This document shows positions 53,182 to 62,164 of a stretch of 64,000 nucleotides of DNA, in pieces. Under the pieces are notes generated by a model. The model was given only the letters and a program-made list of their open reading frames with translations. It searched no databases and had not been told where the DNA came from. The position numbers and the translations under genes were made by a program. Numbering within the stretch: position 1 is the first letter of the stretch; each line of letters starts with the position of its first letter. The stretch comes from Spirochaetaceae bacterium (GTDB lineage: Bacteria > Spirochaetota > Leptospiria > Leptospirales > Leptonemataceae): NCBI GenBank assembly GCA_002730875.1, contig PCBI01000005.1, positions 124,001-188,000 of the forward strand. The letters are read 5' to 3'.

Positions 53182-54360
53182 ATGACATCGGCAGTTATAA
53201 TAGACGGAATGAGATCCCCTTTCGGTAATTTTGGCGGGTTTTTGCGCGACATAACCCCTGCGGACCTGGGCGCCCACGTAGTACAGGGCGCCATACAAAG
53301 GTCCGGACTACCGCCAAAAGAAATAAAAGAAATCATTATGGGCAATGTTCTTCAAACGGATGGACAGAGCGCCTATCTGGCCCGTCATACCGGACTGAAA
53401 GCGGGCATGGACATGCGAGTTCCGGCCCTGACCGTGAATCGACTGTGCGGATCCGGCCTGGAGTCGGTGGCCATCGCCGCCGCAAACATCCTTCTGGGTC
53501 ATACGAAAACCGCAGTGGCCGGCGGCGTGGAAGTGATGAGCCGGGTACCGCATACAACCCAGGCGATCCGTCGCGGCGTGAAGATGGGCAACCTGGAACT
53601 GGAAGACATGCTTACCAACGGGCTGTTCGACGGCATGGCCGGCGTGGCCATGGGCGGCACTGCCGAGAACCTGGCCGTCGATTATGAGATTAGCCGCGAG
53701 GCCCAGGATGAGTGGGCTTTGATATCTCAAACCCGGGCGGAAAAGGCGCGAGAGGACGGCTACTTCGCCGAAGAGATCGCTCCCCTGGAGGTTTCGGACG
53801 GTCGCGAGATGGTGGACTTCACCGACGATGAATTCATCAAAGGGGCCGCCGTCAAAGACAAGCTACCGCGACTTAAGCCCGCCTTCAAGAAGGAAGGAAC
53901 AGTAACTCCGGGTAACGCTTCCGGAATAAATGATGGCGCATCCGCCATGGTGGTTACATCCGAAGACTATGCGAAAGACAATGGACTCAAACCTCTGGCT
54001 CGCATAAAGAGCTGGGCCACCGCCGGCTGCCGACCGGATCGCATGGGACTGGGTCCGGCCTTTGCGATTCCGATAGCGCTGGAGCGAGCAGGCATCGCCG
54101 CCGAAGACGTAGATCTCTACGAAATAAATGAAGCCTTCGCAGCACAATTCCTGGCCGTTAAGCAGGAATTGGATCTGGATCCAGATCGCACAAATGTAAA
54201 TGGCGGGGCAATAGCGCTGGGCCATCCCCTGGGAGCGTCCGGCAATCGCGTACTGCTGACCTTGATTCGCGAGCTACAACGAAGGAAGAAAAGCATTGGC
54301 GTAGCCTCGCTCTGCATTGGCGGAGGTCAGGGCATCGCCATGGTTGTGGAAGCGATGTAG
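53182..54360 (+). CDS. acetyl-CoA C-acyltransferase (thiolase)
   Basis: A 392-residue thiolase that either cleaves 3-ketoacyl-CoA in beta-oxidation or condenses acetyl-CoA. The catalytic Cys89 is in R-L-C-G-S-G, the second half carries the G-H-P-L-G-A-S-G motif near 347 and C-I-G-G-G-Q-G near 378. It is a cytosolic tetramer in the family. An in-frame start upstream would add 24 non-homologous residues; ATG 53182 lacks a clear Shine-Dalgarno. It is divergent from the flaA operon. Confidence 0.93.
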   Translation: MTSAVIIDGMRSPFGNFGGFLRDITPADLGAHVVQGAIQRSGLPPKEIKEIIMGNVLQTDGQSAYLARHTGLKAGMDMRVPALTVNRLCGSGLESVAIAAANILLGHTKTAVAGGVEVMSRVPHTTQAIRRGVKMGNLELEDMLTNGLFDGMAGVAMGGTAENLAVDYEISREAQDEWALISQTRAEKAREDGYFAEEIAPLEVSDGREMVDFTDDEFIKGAAVKDKLPRLKPAFKKEGTVTPGNASGINDGASAMVVTSEDYAKDNGLKPLARIKSWATAGCRPDRMGLGPAFAIPIALERAGIAAEDVDLYEINEAFAAQFLAVKQELDLDPDRTNVNGGAIALGHPLGASGNRVLLTLIRELQRRKKSIGVASLCIGGGQGIAMVVEAM

Positions 54361-54398
54361 ACAGCGGGCGAAGGGGGCTACCAGGACGGTCCTGCCCA

Positions 54399-55508
54399 CT
54401 ACTCGGTAGCTTCCACCAATGCCCAGAAGTCTTTCCAGTTCGCTTCGGTTAATACGTGGCCTTCGCCTGGGTACACTTTAAAAACCGGCTCCGTATCAGC
54501 GTATGTCCGAAAAAACTGCGCGGCCTCTGGCGCTTGCTTTTTTACCCGGGGCACGTCGTTTTGGCCTGCCGATATAAACAGAACTTTTTCCCGTAGTAGC
54601 ATCTTCCAGTGTTCCTTTCTGTTTTCTACCAGAGGGTTCATCTGAAAGTAGCTCTCGTAGTAGTTTCCTTTGAAGCTGCCGAACCCGGCATAGGGAAATG
54701 TATTGAACTCCACTCCCCCGGATTCCCGGTACCAGTGCTGAGCGGCTGTTTCCGCGGTGGCCCCATCCATGTTTTCTCCATAAGTCTCCGCGAAGTCCTG
54801 GTCATCGAACTCGTTGACACTATTAAAGAAAGTCAAAAGGGCGTTGAAGCCTCCCGCAGAAAAGCCAGTGGTGAAAACTCGGTGGCCGGCGCACAGTCCC
54901 AGTTCCACTAATCTATGCATGACCAGGTTTGTAGCTCTTCGAGAATCATCGGCACCTTCCAGGTCTCCGCTTCCCAGAGCCCACCAGTTTTGAACACTGA
55001 TTAGCAGAAATCCGTACGTTTCCGCACGAGCGGTCATATACCCTACTGAATCCCGGTAATAGTCCGCTTGCTTTGTGTTACCATGGAAGAACACTATAGC
55101 GGGTCGGTTTTTCATTTCCTTTCGTGGGATGCTGGCCGGAATATAGACCATCATTCGCACGCCTGACCTGGCTTCGAAGAAATCTTTGTAGCTTACGCGC
55201 AAATCGTAGGAGCCGGGCTTCCCTTCCTTGAGTGCATTCGGAAGCGATACGGACTGGGCGCTGACCCCGGAACTCATTCCGCAGATCAAGGAAAATGCAA
55301 TAGAGAGTACCGAACCCGGGAATGGTTTTCGAGCCCCTTCCGCAGTCGGCCGGGGGACTATCTTTGAAATCGGATTCGGGAATACGCTGACCGAAATAAG
55401 AGGCTCACTCGGTATGGATTGGAGAAAAGAAATGAGACGTCGCATACCCAACCAGATTTCCAGTATAGAAGTATGCAAAGCAATATTTCTCTGCCGTTCG
55501 CCAATCAT
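54399..55508 (-). CDS. exported alpha/beta hydrolase (PHB-depolymerase/esterase-like)
   Basis: An alpha/beta hydrolase with G-F-S-A-G-G-F as nucleophile elbow (Ser), S-A-G-Q-N-D as the Asp strand and G-E-G-H-V-L as the His loop. A Y-L/G-N-T-K-Q-A-D-Y segment after the first strand and R-V-F-T-T-G-F fit the polyhydroxyalkanoate depolymerase/feruloyl esterase group. A hydrophobic signal-like stretch lies near residues 68-85 of the longest reading, so the true start probably lies between 55508 and about 55300; no candidate has a strong ribosome site. The secreted enzyme could release hydroxy acids or other esters from outside the cell. It is convergent with the thiolase gene. Confidence 0.78.
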   Translation of the reverse strand: MIGERQRNIALHTSILEIWLGMRRLISFLQSIPSEPLISVSVFPNPISKIVPRPTAEGARKPFPGSVLSIAFSLICGMSSGVSAQSVSLPNALKEGKPGSYDLRVSYKDFFEARSGVRMMVYIPASIPRKEMKNRPAIVFFHGNTKQADYYRDSVGYMTARAETYGFLLISVQNWWALGSGDLEGADDSRRATNLVMHRLVELGLCAGHRVFTTGFSAGGFNALLTFFNSVNEFDDQDFAETYGENMDGATAETAAQHWYRESGGVEFNTFPYAGFGSFKGNYYESYFQMNPLVENRKEHWKMLLREKVLFISAGQNDVPRVKKQAPEAAQFFRTYADTEPVFKVYPGEGHVLTEANWKDFWALVEATE

Positions 55509-55668
55509 TTCGACGCAAGCCAGGGCCAGAACCCGCGGGTCCCATGGGGATACACCACGTTCTCTGCTGCCTCCGCGACGATGCCGGTTGGTTCTGATCC
55601 CGGAATGCGCGGATTTCAGGTTGGCTCAGGACGCCCGGATCGTTTGCGAAGCGGACAGAAAGGCTCCG

Positions 55669-56460
55669 TCAGACAATGCCCGGGCCGGTAAAAACGGGCC
55701 GGCGGCCTTCCTGAGCGGCCGTCAGTCCTTCCACTGCATCCGGATGCGAAAGGGAAAGCAAGTTCTCTTCCAGGTCCGCCGATACAATCCGCCCGTACTC
55801 TTCCGGTGAGATGCGACTGGCCCGGCGAATGGTGCCCAGCCCGCCGGAGGATACTTTCTTGAACTTGTTTGCAATGGACATGGCCTTTGCTTCAATCTCG
55901 TCCTGCGAATGCAAAGAGTCCACGAATCCGGAAGTATGCGCTTCCTCGGACTTCATCGATGTACCTTCCAGAACCTGCTTATTTGCTGTGGCGTAACCCA
56001 TGACCTTCTGGTATTCCATTACGACTATTCGGGGGATCCGCAGACCCAGCTTGACTTCCGGCAGGCCTACTCGCGCCCCCGACTCCACAAGGAGTCGATA
56101 GTCTCCCATCAATGCCAGCATGCATCCGTAGCCCAGGGCATGACCGCGCATTCCGGAAATCACGGGCACTGGTATGGTATAGAGTTTCTGTAGATTGTCG
56201 TAGAAGACAGATAGTACACTGCGAAGATCCACGCCTTTGCCCAGCGCGGATAAATTCATCCCGCCAGAAAAGTAATCGGGTTTCCTACTTAGCAAGACAA
56301 GGCTCTTTATCTCGCCTTTTACGGCGCGCTTATAGTTTTCATCAAGGATCTGGTTCAGCGTTTCCAGGCCGGCCGCATCGAATGCGTTCGTCTCGTTCAT
56401 TTCCAGGGCAATGACTCCGGCCAGGTTATCTGCCACTTCGGTATGAATTCCGTTGCTCAT
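55669..56460 (-). CDS. enoyl-CoA hydratase/isomerase (crotonase family)
   Basis: A 263-residue crotonase-fold protein. The oxyanion-forming segments are Y-F-S-G-G-M near residue 62 and G-M-R-G-H-A-L-G-Y-G near 103, and a G-L-P-E-V-K-L-G-L region near 131 carries the family's Glu position. Its usual role is hydration of trans-2-enoyl-CoA in fatty acid degradation. The C-terminal helix near 185-235 would form the trimer interface. The start is divergent from a MarR-type regulator with a strong palindrome between them. Confidence 0.83.
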   Translation of the reverse strand: MSNGIHTEVADNLAGVIALEMNETNAFDAAGLETLNQILDENYKRAVKGEIKSLVLLSRKPDYFSGGMNLSALGKGVDLRSVLSVFYDNLQKLYTIPVPVISGMRGHALGYGCMLALMGDYRLLVESGARVGLPEVKLGLRIPRIVVMEYQKVMGYATANKQVLEGTSMKSEEAHTSGFVDSLHSQDEIEAKAMSIANKFKKVSSGGLGTIRRASRISPEEYGRIVSADLEENLLSLSHPDAVEGLTAAQEGRRPVFTGPGIV

Positions 56461-56476
56461 AATTGCCTTCCGATAT

Positions 56477-56503
56477 AGATTGACTCTCTGCGGTGGTCAA
56501 TCT
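56477..56503. promoter_or_regulatory. perfect 8-bp inverted repeat in the crotonase/marR intergenic region
   Basis: AGATTGAC (56477-56484), 11 bases, GTCAATCT (56496-56503). It lies between the crotonase start (56460) and the regulator start (56516), as expected for an autoregulated MarR operator controlling both genes. Confidence 0.65.
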
Positions 56504-56515
56504 GACATCGATTTA

Positions 56516-56974
56516 GTGGGACGTCCAACTAAAAAAAGAGAATACACGCTGAAATATGCGATGCGGATATCGGAGTGGATTGAGAGCTACATTCGAAGGG
56601 AACTCATTGCATTGAATTATCCGGAACTGGTCCTGTCCCACTGTGAACTGCTGACTTATTTGAAGCGCAAGGGACCACAGACCCAGACGAGCCTGGCCCG
56701 GGCCATCCACCGCGACAAATCCACTGTAACGACATTGGTGAAGAAGCTATCTCTGCTGAAACTCGTAGAAATCTCTGACAATCCCCTGGACGGCCGATCC
56801 CGAATGGTTTCTCTTACGGGCACCGGCTCCAGTCTGGCCAGAAAGCTGGCTTTGCGCTATGCCGCTTTGCAGCGCGAAGTGGGAAAAGCACTAAGCCAGT
56901 CCCAACAGTCCGAATTCTATGAGATTACCGAAAAGCTCTTTTCGCAGGCCATTGAAAGCGAGAACAAACCCTGA
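56516..56974 (+). CDS. MarR-family transcriptional regulator
   Basis: A 152-residue winged-helix regulator. The DNA-binding helix-turn-helix segment Q-T-S-L-A-R-A-I-H-R-D-K-S-T-V-T-T is centred near residue 65, the wing D-N-P-L-D-G-R-S-R-M-V-S-L-T near 90, and helices at each end form the dimer interface. A GTG at 56516 is favoured because the palindrome at 56477-56503 lies immediately upstream of it; a TTG at 56453 would overlap the divergent gene. It probably represses the divergent crotonase gene and itself, sensing an acyl-CoA or organic acid. This is inferred from gene order. Confidence 0.8.
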   Translation: MGRPTKKREYTLKYAMRISEWIESYIRRELIALNYPELVLSHCELLTYLKRKGPQTQTSLARAIHRDKSTVTTLVKKLSLLKLVEISDNPLDGRSRMVSLTGTGSSLARKLALRYAALQREVGKALSQSQQSEFYEITEKLFSQAIESENKP

Positions 56975-57005
56975 AACCGGTGCATTCAAATGTTGCCCGA
57001 GCAAC

Positions 57006-57827
57006 TCATCTTCTTGTAGAGTCAATGTTCGCGTTCTTATGACAGTTCCACTCAAAGAGGAAGCTTCCCAATGGTATTTGAGCTGCCAGAAAGCCCATCG
57101 CAATTCGCTTCCAGCTCCAACCCAGGAAGGGCCCGGTGATCACGAGAGCGCCGGTATACAAAACGAACATTACACCGTGTATCCAGCCCACCAGTCCGCT
57201 TCCTTCGTCGAGAACAATATCGGCGGCGTACTTCAGGGGCATATAGATGAGCATCAATAGGATAATGGAAAGTCCTTCGAATCGAGCTATCCACTTGAAC
57301 CAACTCCAGGATTGAATGGCATCCAGGGACGTGTCCGTTTGAAGTTTCCCGGCGTTCCCGGGCTCGACGTACCCCTGTCCGGTCGTGGACAGAGCCCGAT
57401 GGCGAAAGCGAAAGGTCAGATAGAATAGTACCAGAACAAGAATCGTAAGGATGCCCTGAAGCATCAGCCAGGAACTCATCGCGGCATCCCTCAGTATCAT
57501 GGAAATAAAAGCGCCGCCTATGGCTCCGGTAGCCAGGCCTCCCAGCCAGAATCGATCAATCTGTCCGTGGACGTACAGGGCCTGCAGAAGCATTGCCACC
57601 AGTGACCAGACAATCGACCAGAGAATCCAATCCTGCTTGAGATCTTCCCGAGGATTGGCCAGCATCGCATAACCGGCAATCCAGGCTGCCGCGAAACCGA
57701 TAGAAGACCATTGCAAGCCCAGGATTCGATTTCGGCGAATCGCAGAAATTGATGCTCCGATCAAACCGGAAGCCAGCAAAGACACAGCTAGAAGTTTTAA
57801 GAGCCGAATTAGCAGATACTCGTTCAT
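57006..57827 (-). CDS. multi-pass membrane protein with C-terminal DUF3817
   Basis: A 273-residue membrane protein. The N-terminal half has about four hydrophobic segments. The C-terminal 90 residues match DUF3817: F-E-G-L-S-I-I-L-L-M near 190, M-P-L-K-Y near 203, and G-W-I-H-G-V-M-F near 219, followed by three transmembrane helices. GGAG lies seven bases before ATG 57827. A longer in-frame start at 58061 includes a non-conserved stretch. The function is unknown; DUF3817 occurs alone in many bacteria, so this looks like a fusion with another membrane domain. Confidence 0.78.
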   Translation of the reverse strand: MNEYLLIRLLKLLAVSLLASGLIGASISAIRRNRILGLQWSSIGFAAAWIAGYAMLANPREDLKQDWILWSIVWSLVAMLLQALYVHGQIDRFWLGGLATGAIGGAFISMILRDAAMSSWLMLQGILTILVLVLFYLTFRFRHRALSTTGQGYVEPGNAGKLQTDTSLDAIQSWSWFKWIARFEGLSIILLMLIYMPLKYAADIVLDEGSGLVGWIHGVMFVLYTGALVITGPFLGWSWKRIAMGFLAAQIPLGSFLFEWNCHKNANIDSTRR

Positions 57828-58001
57828 GAATGCTCCAGAGAAAATGGTTAGTGTAATGTAACGGAAAAAGGCGCCGTTTGGCACTCCTTTGCCTCGCAGA
57901 AGCAAAGGGCCTGGTGTTACCGTTTTTCGAGCAGCCCTGCAACCTTCTGGTTCGGGGCTCAAGAATAGCAAAATCCAACGAGGCTGGCGTATCGTAAAAT
58001 C

Positions 58002-58025
58002 GCAATATTGCAATATTGCAATATT
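58002..58025. repeat. GCAATATT x3 tandem repeat
   Basis: Three exact tandem copies of the octamer GCAATATT in an AT-rich patch upstream of the DUF3817 gene. Each contains the AATATT palindrome. It could be a slippage-prone tract or a DNA-bending site in the promoter area. Confidence 0.6.
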
Positions 58026-58115
58026 ACGAAAAACAACGGATTCCTGGTTCCCGCGGAACAAACCCGCAGCGGAGCGAAAACAGGATAGGAAGTCCCGGGA
58101 CGGATCAGTGTTCAG

Positions 58116-59402
58116 CTATTGTTCAGTCGGGGCAGCCTCTAAAGCGGAAGCAGGAGTCATACGCCGCACCAGGTCGTTTACCATATTAGCGGTAAGAAAG
58201 CGAAGTTGCCGACCCGCCGTGGATTCCTTGATCTGAAGGGAGTTCTCCGTCCTCCACAGAATCAGATCCATGTTTCCCACGGTTTCCACCCGATCCAGCG
58301 AGGCCTGATCTGCATACACCACGGAACCGGAGTAAGGATCCACCAGCCGCAGATTTACCGAAGCGCTCACTCGCAGTTCCAGATCTTCGGTGCCCAGCCC
58401 CATTTCCCAGAATTTCGAGTCCGAAGGCAGGTAGATCACGAGGCGGAGCAGAGTATGCAAGAGGAAGGCACGTGTGTCGTCATCCTGCACGAGCAACGCT
58501 GCAATCAACAGAAGGGCCCAGAGCGGAACTTTCCAGTACTCCACGTTCTGCTTTACTTCGAAGTCGGTGATTTCGGCGAACAGGAGATAATCTACCTGCT
58601 TCTCCCTGAGCTCGGATTTTTGCGGTAGCCCGGCATCGCCTGTAGTTTTGAAGGCAGCGTCGGTAAGAATGTCAAACCGATTGGACTGCACCATGTTCGA
58701 GATCAGGACTTCCTTGAGTATGGCCCCACCATCCATGGTAGGAACATTTTCGCCATCAATCATGGCTACGCCGGTTTCCTTGCTGGCACCATCGCCCCGG
58801 GGTATCAGATAGCCACCGACCAGTAGTGTTTCTGCCGAGCCACTGTCTTGCTTTACCTGGACTTCTTCGCTCCGTTCGCTTTCAACGGTTTTCGTGCTCT
58901 GCTGCCCGGGCTGACTTTCGTCACCGGGGGCAGTCTTTTCGGATTGCTTTGTATCCTGATTGCGGGCATCGCTTTCCCGGGAAGGGAGCTCTTTACGGAT
59001 GCGAATGCCCTTATGGATTATACCTTCGATCGAGATGTCTTCGTAGGGCTCTTCCTGGCCTTCGGCGGCTTTGCGGTTTTCCGCTGATGCGAACTGGTCG
59101 TCTCCTTCTGCAGATTCGGTAAACCAGGAAAAGGGACTCCCGCCAGAGTTGGACTTGCTTCGTTCGGCGGATTTTAACAGTACCTGATGCTGACCGTCCG
59201 AAACAAAGTTCAGCTTCTGCATGTTGGCACTGTTTTTGAACTCCACCGGAAGTATGCGGAGCTTCCGGGTGTTCGGAGGAAGCTGATTTATATCCGGCCC
59301 CTGCAGAGCCTCAAAGGAAGTAAAGGTGCTGCAACTCAGGTAGCTTCCCGCAAGAAGCAGAGCCAGAGACTGGCGAAGTAACTTACTGCCTGTACTTCCC
59401 AT
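58116..59402 (-). CDS. CsgG-like lipoprotein with membrane insertion
   Basis: A lipoprotein of about 428 residues. The signal peptide ends L-L-A-G-S-Y-L-S-C. The mature N-terminus has K-L-R-I-L-P-V-E-F, the strand typical of the CsgG fold. A low-complexity, charged Glu/Gln/Ser-rich insert follows (about 70-200), then G-G-A-I-L-K-E-V-L-I-S-N-M, F-D-I-L-T-D near 245 and L-L-F-A-E-I-T-D-F-E-V near 275. An unusual hydrophobic segment (W-A-L-L-L-I-A-A-L-L) near 295-325 interrupts the domain. The C-terminal part has L-R-L-V-D-P-Y-S-G. The ATG overlaps the end of the upstream CsgG-like gene by 20 bases. A partner role with it is likely. Confidence 0.68.
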   Translation of the reverse strand: MGSTGSKLLRQSLALLLAGSYLSCSTFTSFEALQGPDINQLPPNTRKLRILPVEFKNSANMQKLNFVSDGQHQVLLKSAERSKSNSGGSPFSWFTESAEGDDQFASAENRKAAEGQEEPYEDISIEGIIHKGIRIRKELPSRESDARNQDTKQSEKTAPGDESQPGQQSTKTVESERSEEVQVKQDSGSAETLLVGGYLIPRGDGASKETGVAMIDGENVPTMDGGAILKEVLISNMVQSNRFDILTDAAFKTTGDAGLPQKSELREKQVDYLLFAEITDFEVKQNVEYWKVPLWALLLIAALLVQDDDTRAFLLHTLLRLVIYLPSDSKFWEMGLGTEDLELRVSASVNLRLVDPYSGSVVYADQASLDRVETVGNMDLILWRTENSLQIKESTAGRQLRFLTANMVNDLVRRMTPASALEAAPTEQ

Positions 59403-60057
59403 TCTGAACAATTTTAAGAATCATATCGGCCATAGCGTATCGAAGAAGCTTGCCGCCGCTGGACTGCAGAACGTCGGTTTCGGCCCCGCTATAGGAAAAG
59501 AGTATTCCGGCGGCTTCGGAAGTATCCGTCCTTCGATTGGAGATGGCCCCGGCGTCCAGAATACGCCCGGCAGGGATATCTATAATTCTGTAATCGATGC
59601 CCGTTTCTACTATGAACTCTTCTTTTCTGGAGGATCCGAGCAGCCCAAAGAACAGACAAAACCCGGATTGCTCCTTTCTGACTTCAAAGTCTGTGAGGGT
59701 TCCGGTTATTAGTATATCGGCCCCAAACTTTTCCTTTAGCTCCTGCAGCTTTTCGGGACTCAGATCCTTCTGATTTCCGACAATGTTTTCCACAAATCCC
59801 GGCTCGATTACCTCAAAATAACCGGTCTGGATGAGCATGGTTGTTAGCTGAGCCGTGGCTGGCTTTACCAGGAAGGATTTGCCGGTCAAATCCCGGAAGG
59901 GCACCAGGGCAACCTTTACCTTCTCGGTTCCTACCGGAGCTCGGGGAAGATCCAGCTGCTCGGTAGTGTTCTCGTAGCGAGTGGGCTGGGGAGAAATGCA
60001 CTGCGCCAGAGTTAGAATTAGTATTGAAAGTACTGCGCCAAAACGGAGTCGTATCAT
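59383..60057 (-). CDS. CsgG/HfaB-like lipoprotein
   Basis: A lipoprotein of about 224 residues. The signal peptide L-S-I-L-I-L-T-L-A-Q-C gives a possible lipid site with Gln at -1. The mature domain has V-A-L-V-P-F-R-D-L-T-G-K-S near 45, L-T-T-M-L-I-Q-T-G-Y-F-E-V-I-E near 75, G-A-D-I-L-I-T-G-T-L-T-D near 115 and the Y-R-I-I-D segment near 155, all typical of CsgG-type proteins that form secretion channels in the outer membrane or act as penicillin-binding-activator-like lipoproteins. ATG 60057 is taken as start; ATG 60075 is possible. It is translated with the downstream CsgG-like gene. Confidence 0.78.
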   Translation of the reverse strand: MIRLRFGAVLSILILTLAQCISPQPTRYENTTEQLDLPRAPVGTEKVKVALVPFRDLTGKSFLVKPATAQLTTMLIQTGYFEVIEPGFVENIVGNQKDLSPEKLQELKEKFGADILITGTLTDFEVRKEQSGFCLFFGLLGSSRKEEFIVETGIDYRIIDIPAGRILDAGAISNRRTDTSEAAGILFSYSGAETDVLQSSGGKLLRYAMADMILKIVQNGKYRQ

Positions 60058-60167
60058 AGTAATTAGTAGATGCATTCCGGGTTTCGGTAGTTCAAGTAAT
60101 TTTGCTTTTGAAGCATTGCTTTATGGGCTCGGCTTCCCCCAATCCACGGAGGCATTCAGCGGAAGAA

Positions 60168-60953
60168 ATGAACCTGTCCATAACCCATATTGACACCGCC
60201 TGCTGCCTCATAGAAGCCCCGGGGCTCCGAATCCTCACCGATCCGGTTTTCGACCCTCCCGGTGGGCTCTATCATCACGGTTGGGGCGCCTTTTCAAGGA
60301 AGGTTTCCAAACCGGCACTGAAACCTGAAGAACTTGGGAGGCTGGATCTCGTGCTACTGAGTCATCATCAGCACAAAGACAACCTGGATGGAATCGGCCG
60401 AAGGGTTCTAGAATCGGCGCCCGCCATCGTATCCACTCCTGCGGCGGCTCAGAAATTGCCCCATTGCCAGGGGCTGAAGCCATTTGAGTCCACATCGATC
60501 CATACGGACACTGGCACAGTCACAATTACCGGAACCCCGTGCCGTCACCATCCCCGCTTTCTGCCGGAATTCTTCTCGGGAACGGTTACCGGATTTATTA
60601 TCCAGTGGCCGGCGCTTGAAAGGGCGCTTTACATTTCGGGGGACACCGTCTTCTTCCCTCCGTTGCACCGGATTGCCGAGCAGTTCAAGATTGGAGTAGC
60701 CCTCCTTCATGTGGGCAAGGCCAGCTTCCCTTACATCACCGGAGCCGGAAAGTACACCATGGACAGCCGAGACTACATTCGCTGCATCGATTCGATTACG
60801 CCGGAAGTCGCCATCCCCATACACAATGGAGGTTGGACACATTTTCGCGAAAACAACGATTCCCTATCAAAAGCGCTGGCAGGCAGGCCCGATATCGCAT
60901 CCCGCACCTTTTTCCCGGAGTCCGGTGTTGCCCATTCCTTCGCATTGACCTGA
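60168..60953 (+). CDS. MBL-fold metallo-hydrolase (HxHxDN variant)
   Basis: A 261-residue metallo-beta-lactamase-fold hydrolase. The metal motif reads S-H-H-Q-H-K-D-N at 65-72, with Asn in place of the last His of HxHxDH. Y-I-S-G-D-T-V near 157 and I-P-I-H-N-G-G near 222 give the remaining metal ligands. It resembles the UlaG/YycJ-like and NAPE-PLD-type groups. ATG 60168 is taken; an in-frame TTG at 60102 would add 22 residues with low support. It lies divergent from the CsgG-like pair. The substrate is unknown. Confidence 0.83.
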   Translation: MNLSITHIDTACCLIEAPGLRILTDPVFDPPGGLYHHGWGAFSRKVSKPALKPEELGRLDLVLLSHHQHKDNLDGIGRRVLESAPAIVSTPAAAQKLPHCQGLKPFESTSIHTDTGTVTITGTPCRHHPRFLPEFFSGTVTGFIIQWPALERALYISGDTVFFPPLHRIAEQFKIGVALLHVGKASFPYITGAGKYTMDSRDYIRCIDSITPEVAIPIHNGGWTHFRENNDSLSKALAGRPDIASRTFFPESGVAHSFALT

Positions 60954-61015
60954 AATTCGTGTTGTAGACCAGAATTGATTGGCCAGAGGAAGGTCGGATT
61001 GATTATCGTAGCTAT

Positions 61016-62053
61016 ATGAAACAAGTACTGGTCACCGGCGGATCCGGCTACATCGCTTCCTGGGTGGTGAAATATCTTCTCGAGGACGGCTATACGGTAC
61101 ATGCCACCGTTCGGAGCTTGAGCTCCGCCGACAAGATTTCTCATCTGAAAGCGATGCAGGACCAGTATAAGGGCAAGCTCAAGCTTTTCGAAGCCGATCT
61201 GCTCGACGAAGGCTCCTTCCAGGAATCCATGGAAGGGTGCGACACGGTCATTCACACAGCATCGCCCTTCTTCATTAAAGGATTGAAGGATGCGCAGAAG
61301 CAGCTTATCGATCCCGCTCTACAGGGAACTCGGAATGTACTCAATTCAGTAAATGCTACAAATTCGGTACAACGAGTTGTGCTCACTTCCAGCGTAGCGG
61401 CCATCATGGGCGATAACGTGGATGCCCTGGAAAAGGCCAATAATACCATGGACGAATCAGACTGGAACAGCTCCAGCAGTTTGAGCCATCAACCCTACTC
61501 TTATTCCAAAACTGTAGCTGAGAGAGAAGCCTGGAAGATTGCCGAGGCCCAGGATCGCTGGGATCTGGTAGTTATCAATCCTGCCTTCGTCATGGGACCT
61601 TCGCTGTCCAACAGGATGGACGGCACCAGCGTTCAATTTGTTCGGGACCTGGTTGGTGGCCCTTTGAAATCCGGCGTGCCCGACCTCACTTTTGGCATAG
61701 TGGATGTCAGAGACGTGGCCCGTGCCCATGTGCTGGCAGCCGCAAACAAGAAAGCATCCGGCAGGCATATTCTTTGCGCGGACACCAAAACCTTCGTCGA
61801 ATTGGCGCAAATGCTAAAGGAGCGTTTTGGCCGAACGCTACCCCTTCCCAGAGGCCAGCTTCCTACCTTCATGGTGTACATCATAGGCCCTCTGTTCGGA
61901 TTATCCTGGGGCTTTCTCAAGAAGAACCTGGGAGTACGCTACAAACTGGACAATACACGAAGCAAGACGGATCTGGGCGTGGCCTATACCCCGATCTCCG
62001 ATACCCTCTGCGATCACGTAGAACAGATGAAAGAAGCGGGGATAATCGGCTAA
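61016..62053 (+). CDS. extended SDR NAD(P)-dependent reductase/epimerase (dihydroflavonol reductase-like)
   Basis: A 345-residue extended short-chain dehydrogenase. The cofactor motif T-G-G-S-G-Y-I-A at 7-14, L-T-S-S-V-A-A near 120 and the catalytic Tyr and Lys in Y-S-Y-S-K near 165 are intact. A-T-V-R-S with L-K-L-F-E-A-D-L-L-D follows the pattern of dihydroflavonol 4-reductase and cinnamoyl-CoA reductase relatives, which use NADPH. It acts on a carbonyl or sugar substrate that I cannot specify. The protein is cytosolic, though a hydrophobic stretch near 275-300 is present. It is monocistronic as far as can be seen. Confidence 0.88.
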   Translation: MKQVLVTGGSGYIASWVVKYLLEDGYTVHATVRSLSSADKISHLKAMQDQYKGKLKLFEADLLDEGSFQESMEGCDTVIHTASPFFIKGLKDAQKQLIDPALQGTRNVLNSVNATNSVQRVVLTSSVAAIMGDNVDALEKANNTMDESDWNSSSSLSHQPYSYSKTVAEREAWKIAEAQDRWDLVVINPAFVMGPSLSNRMDGTSVQFVRDLVGGPLKSGVPDLTFGIVDVRDVARAHVLAAANKKASGRHILCADTKTFVELAQMLKERFGRTLPLPRGQLPTFMVYIIGPLFGLSWGFLKKNLGVRYKLDNTRSKTDLGVAYTPISDTLCDHVEQMKEAGIIG

Positions 62054-62164
62054 AGAGGCCTGAGCCCTCGCATAAGTGCCGGGGCTCGGTTTCGGCTTTC
62101 TCGCTGTCGTGCATCGTCCCGAGGATGGGCGTTCGGGCCAGTCGCTAGCTCCGGTCAGGCTGTA

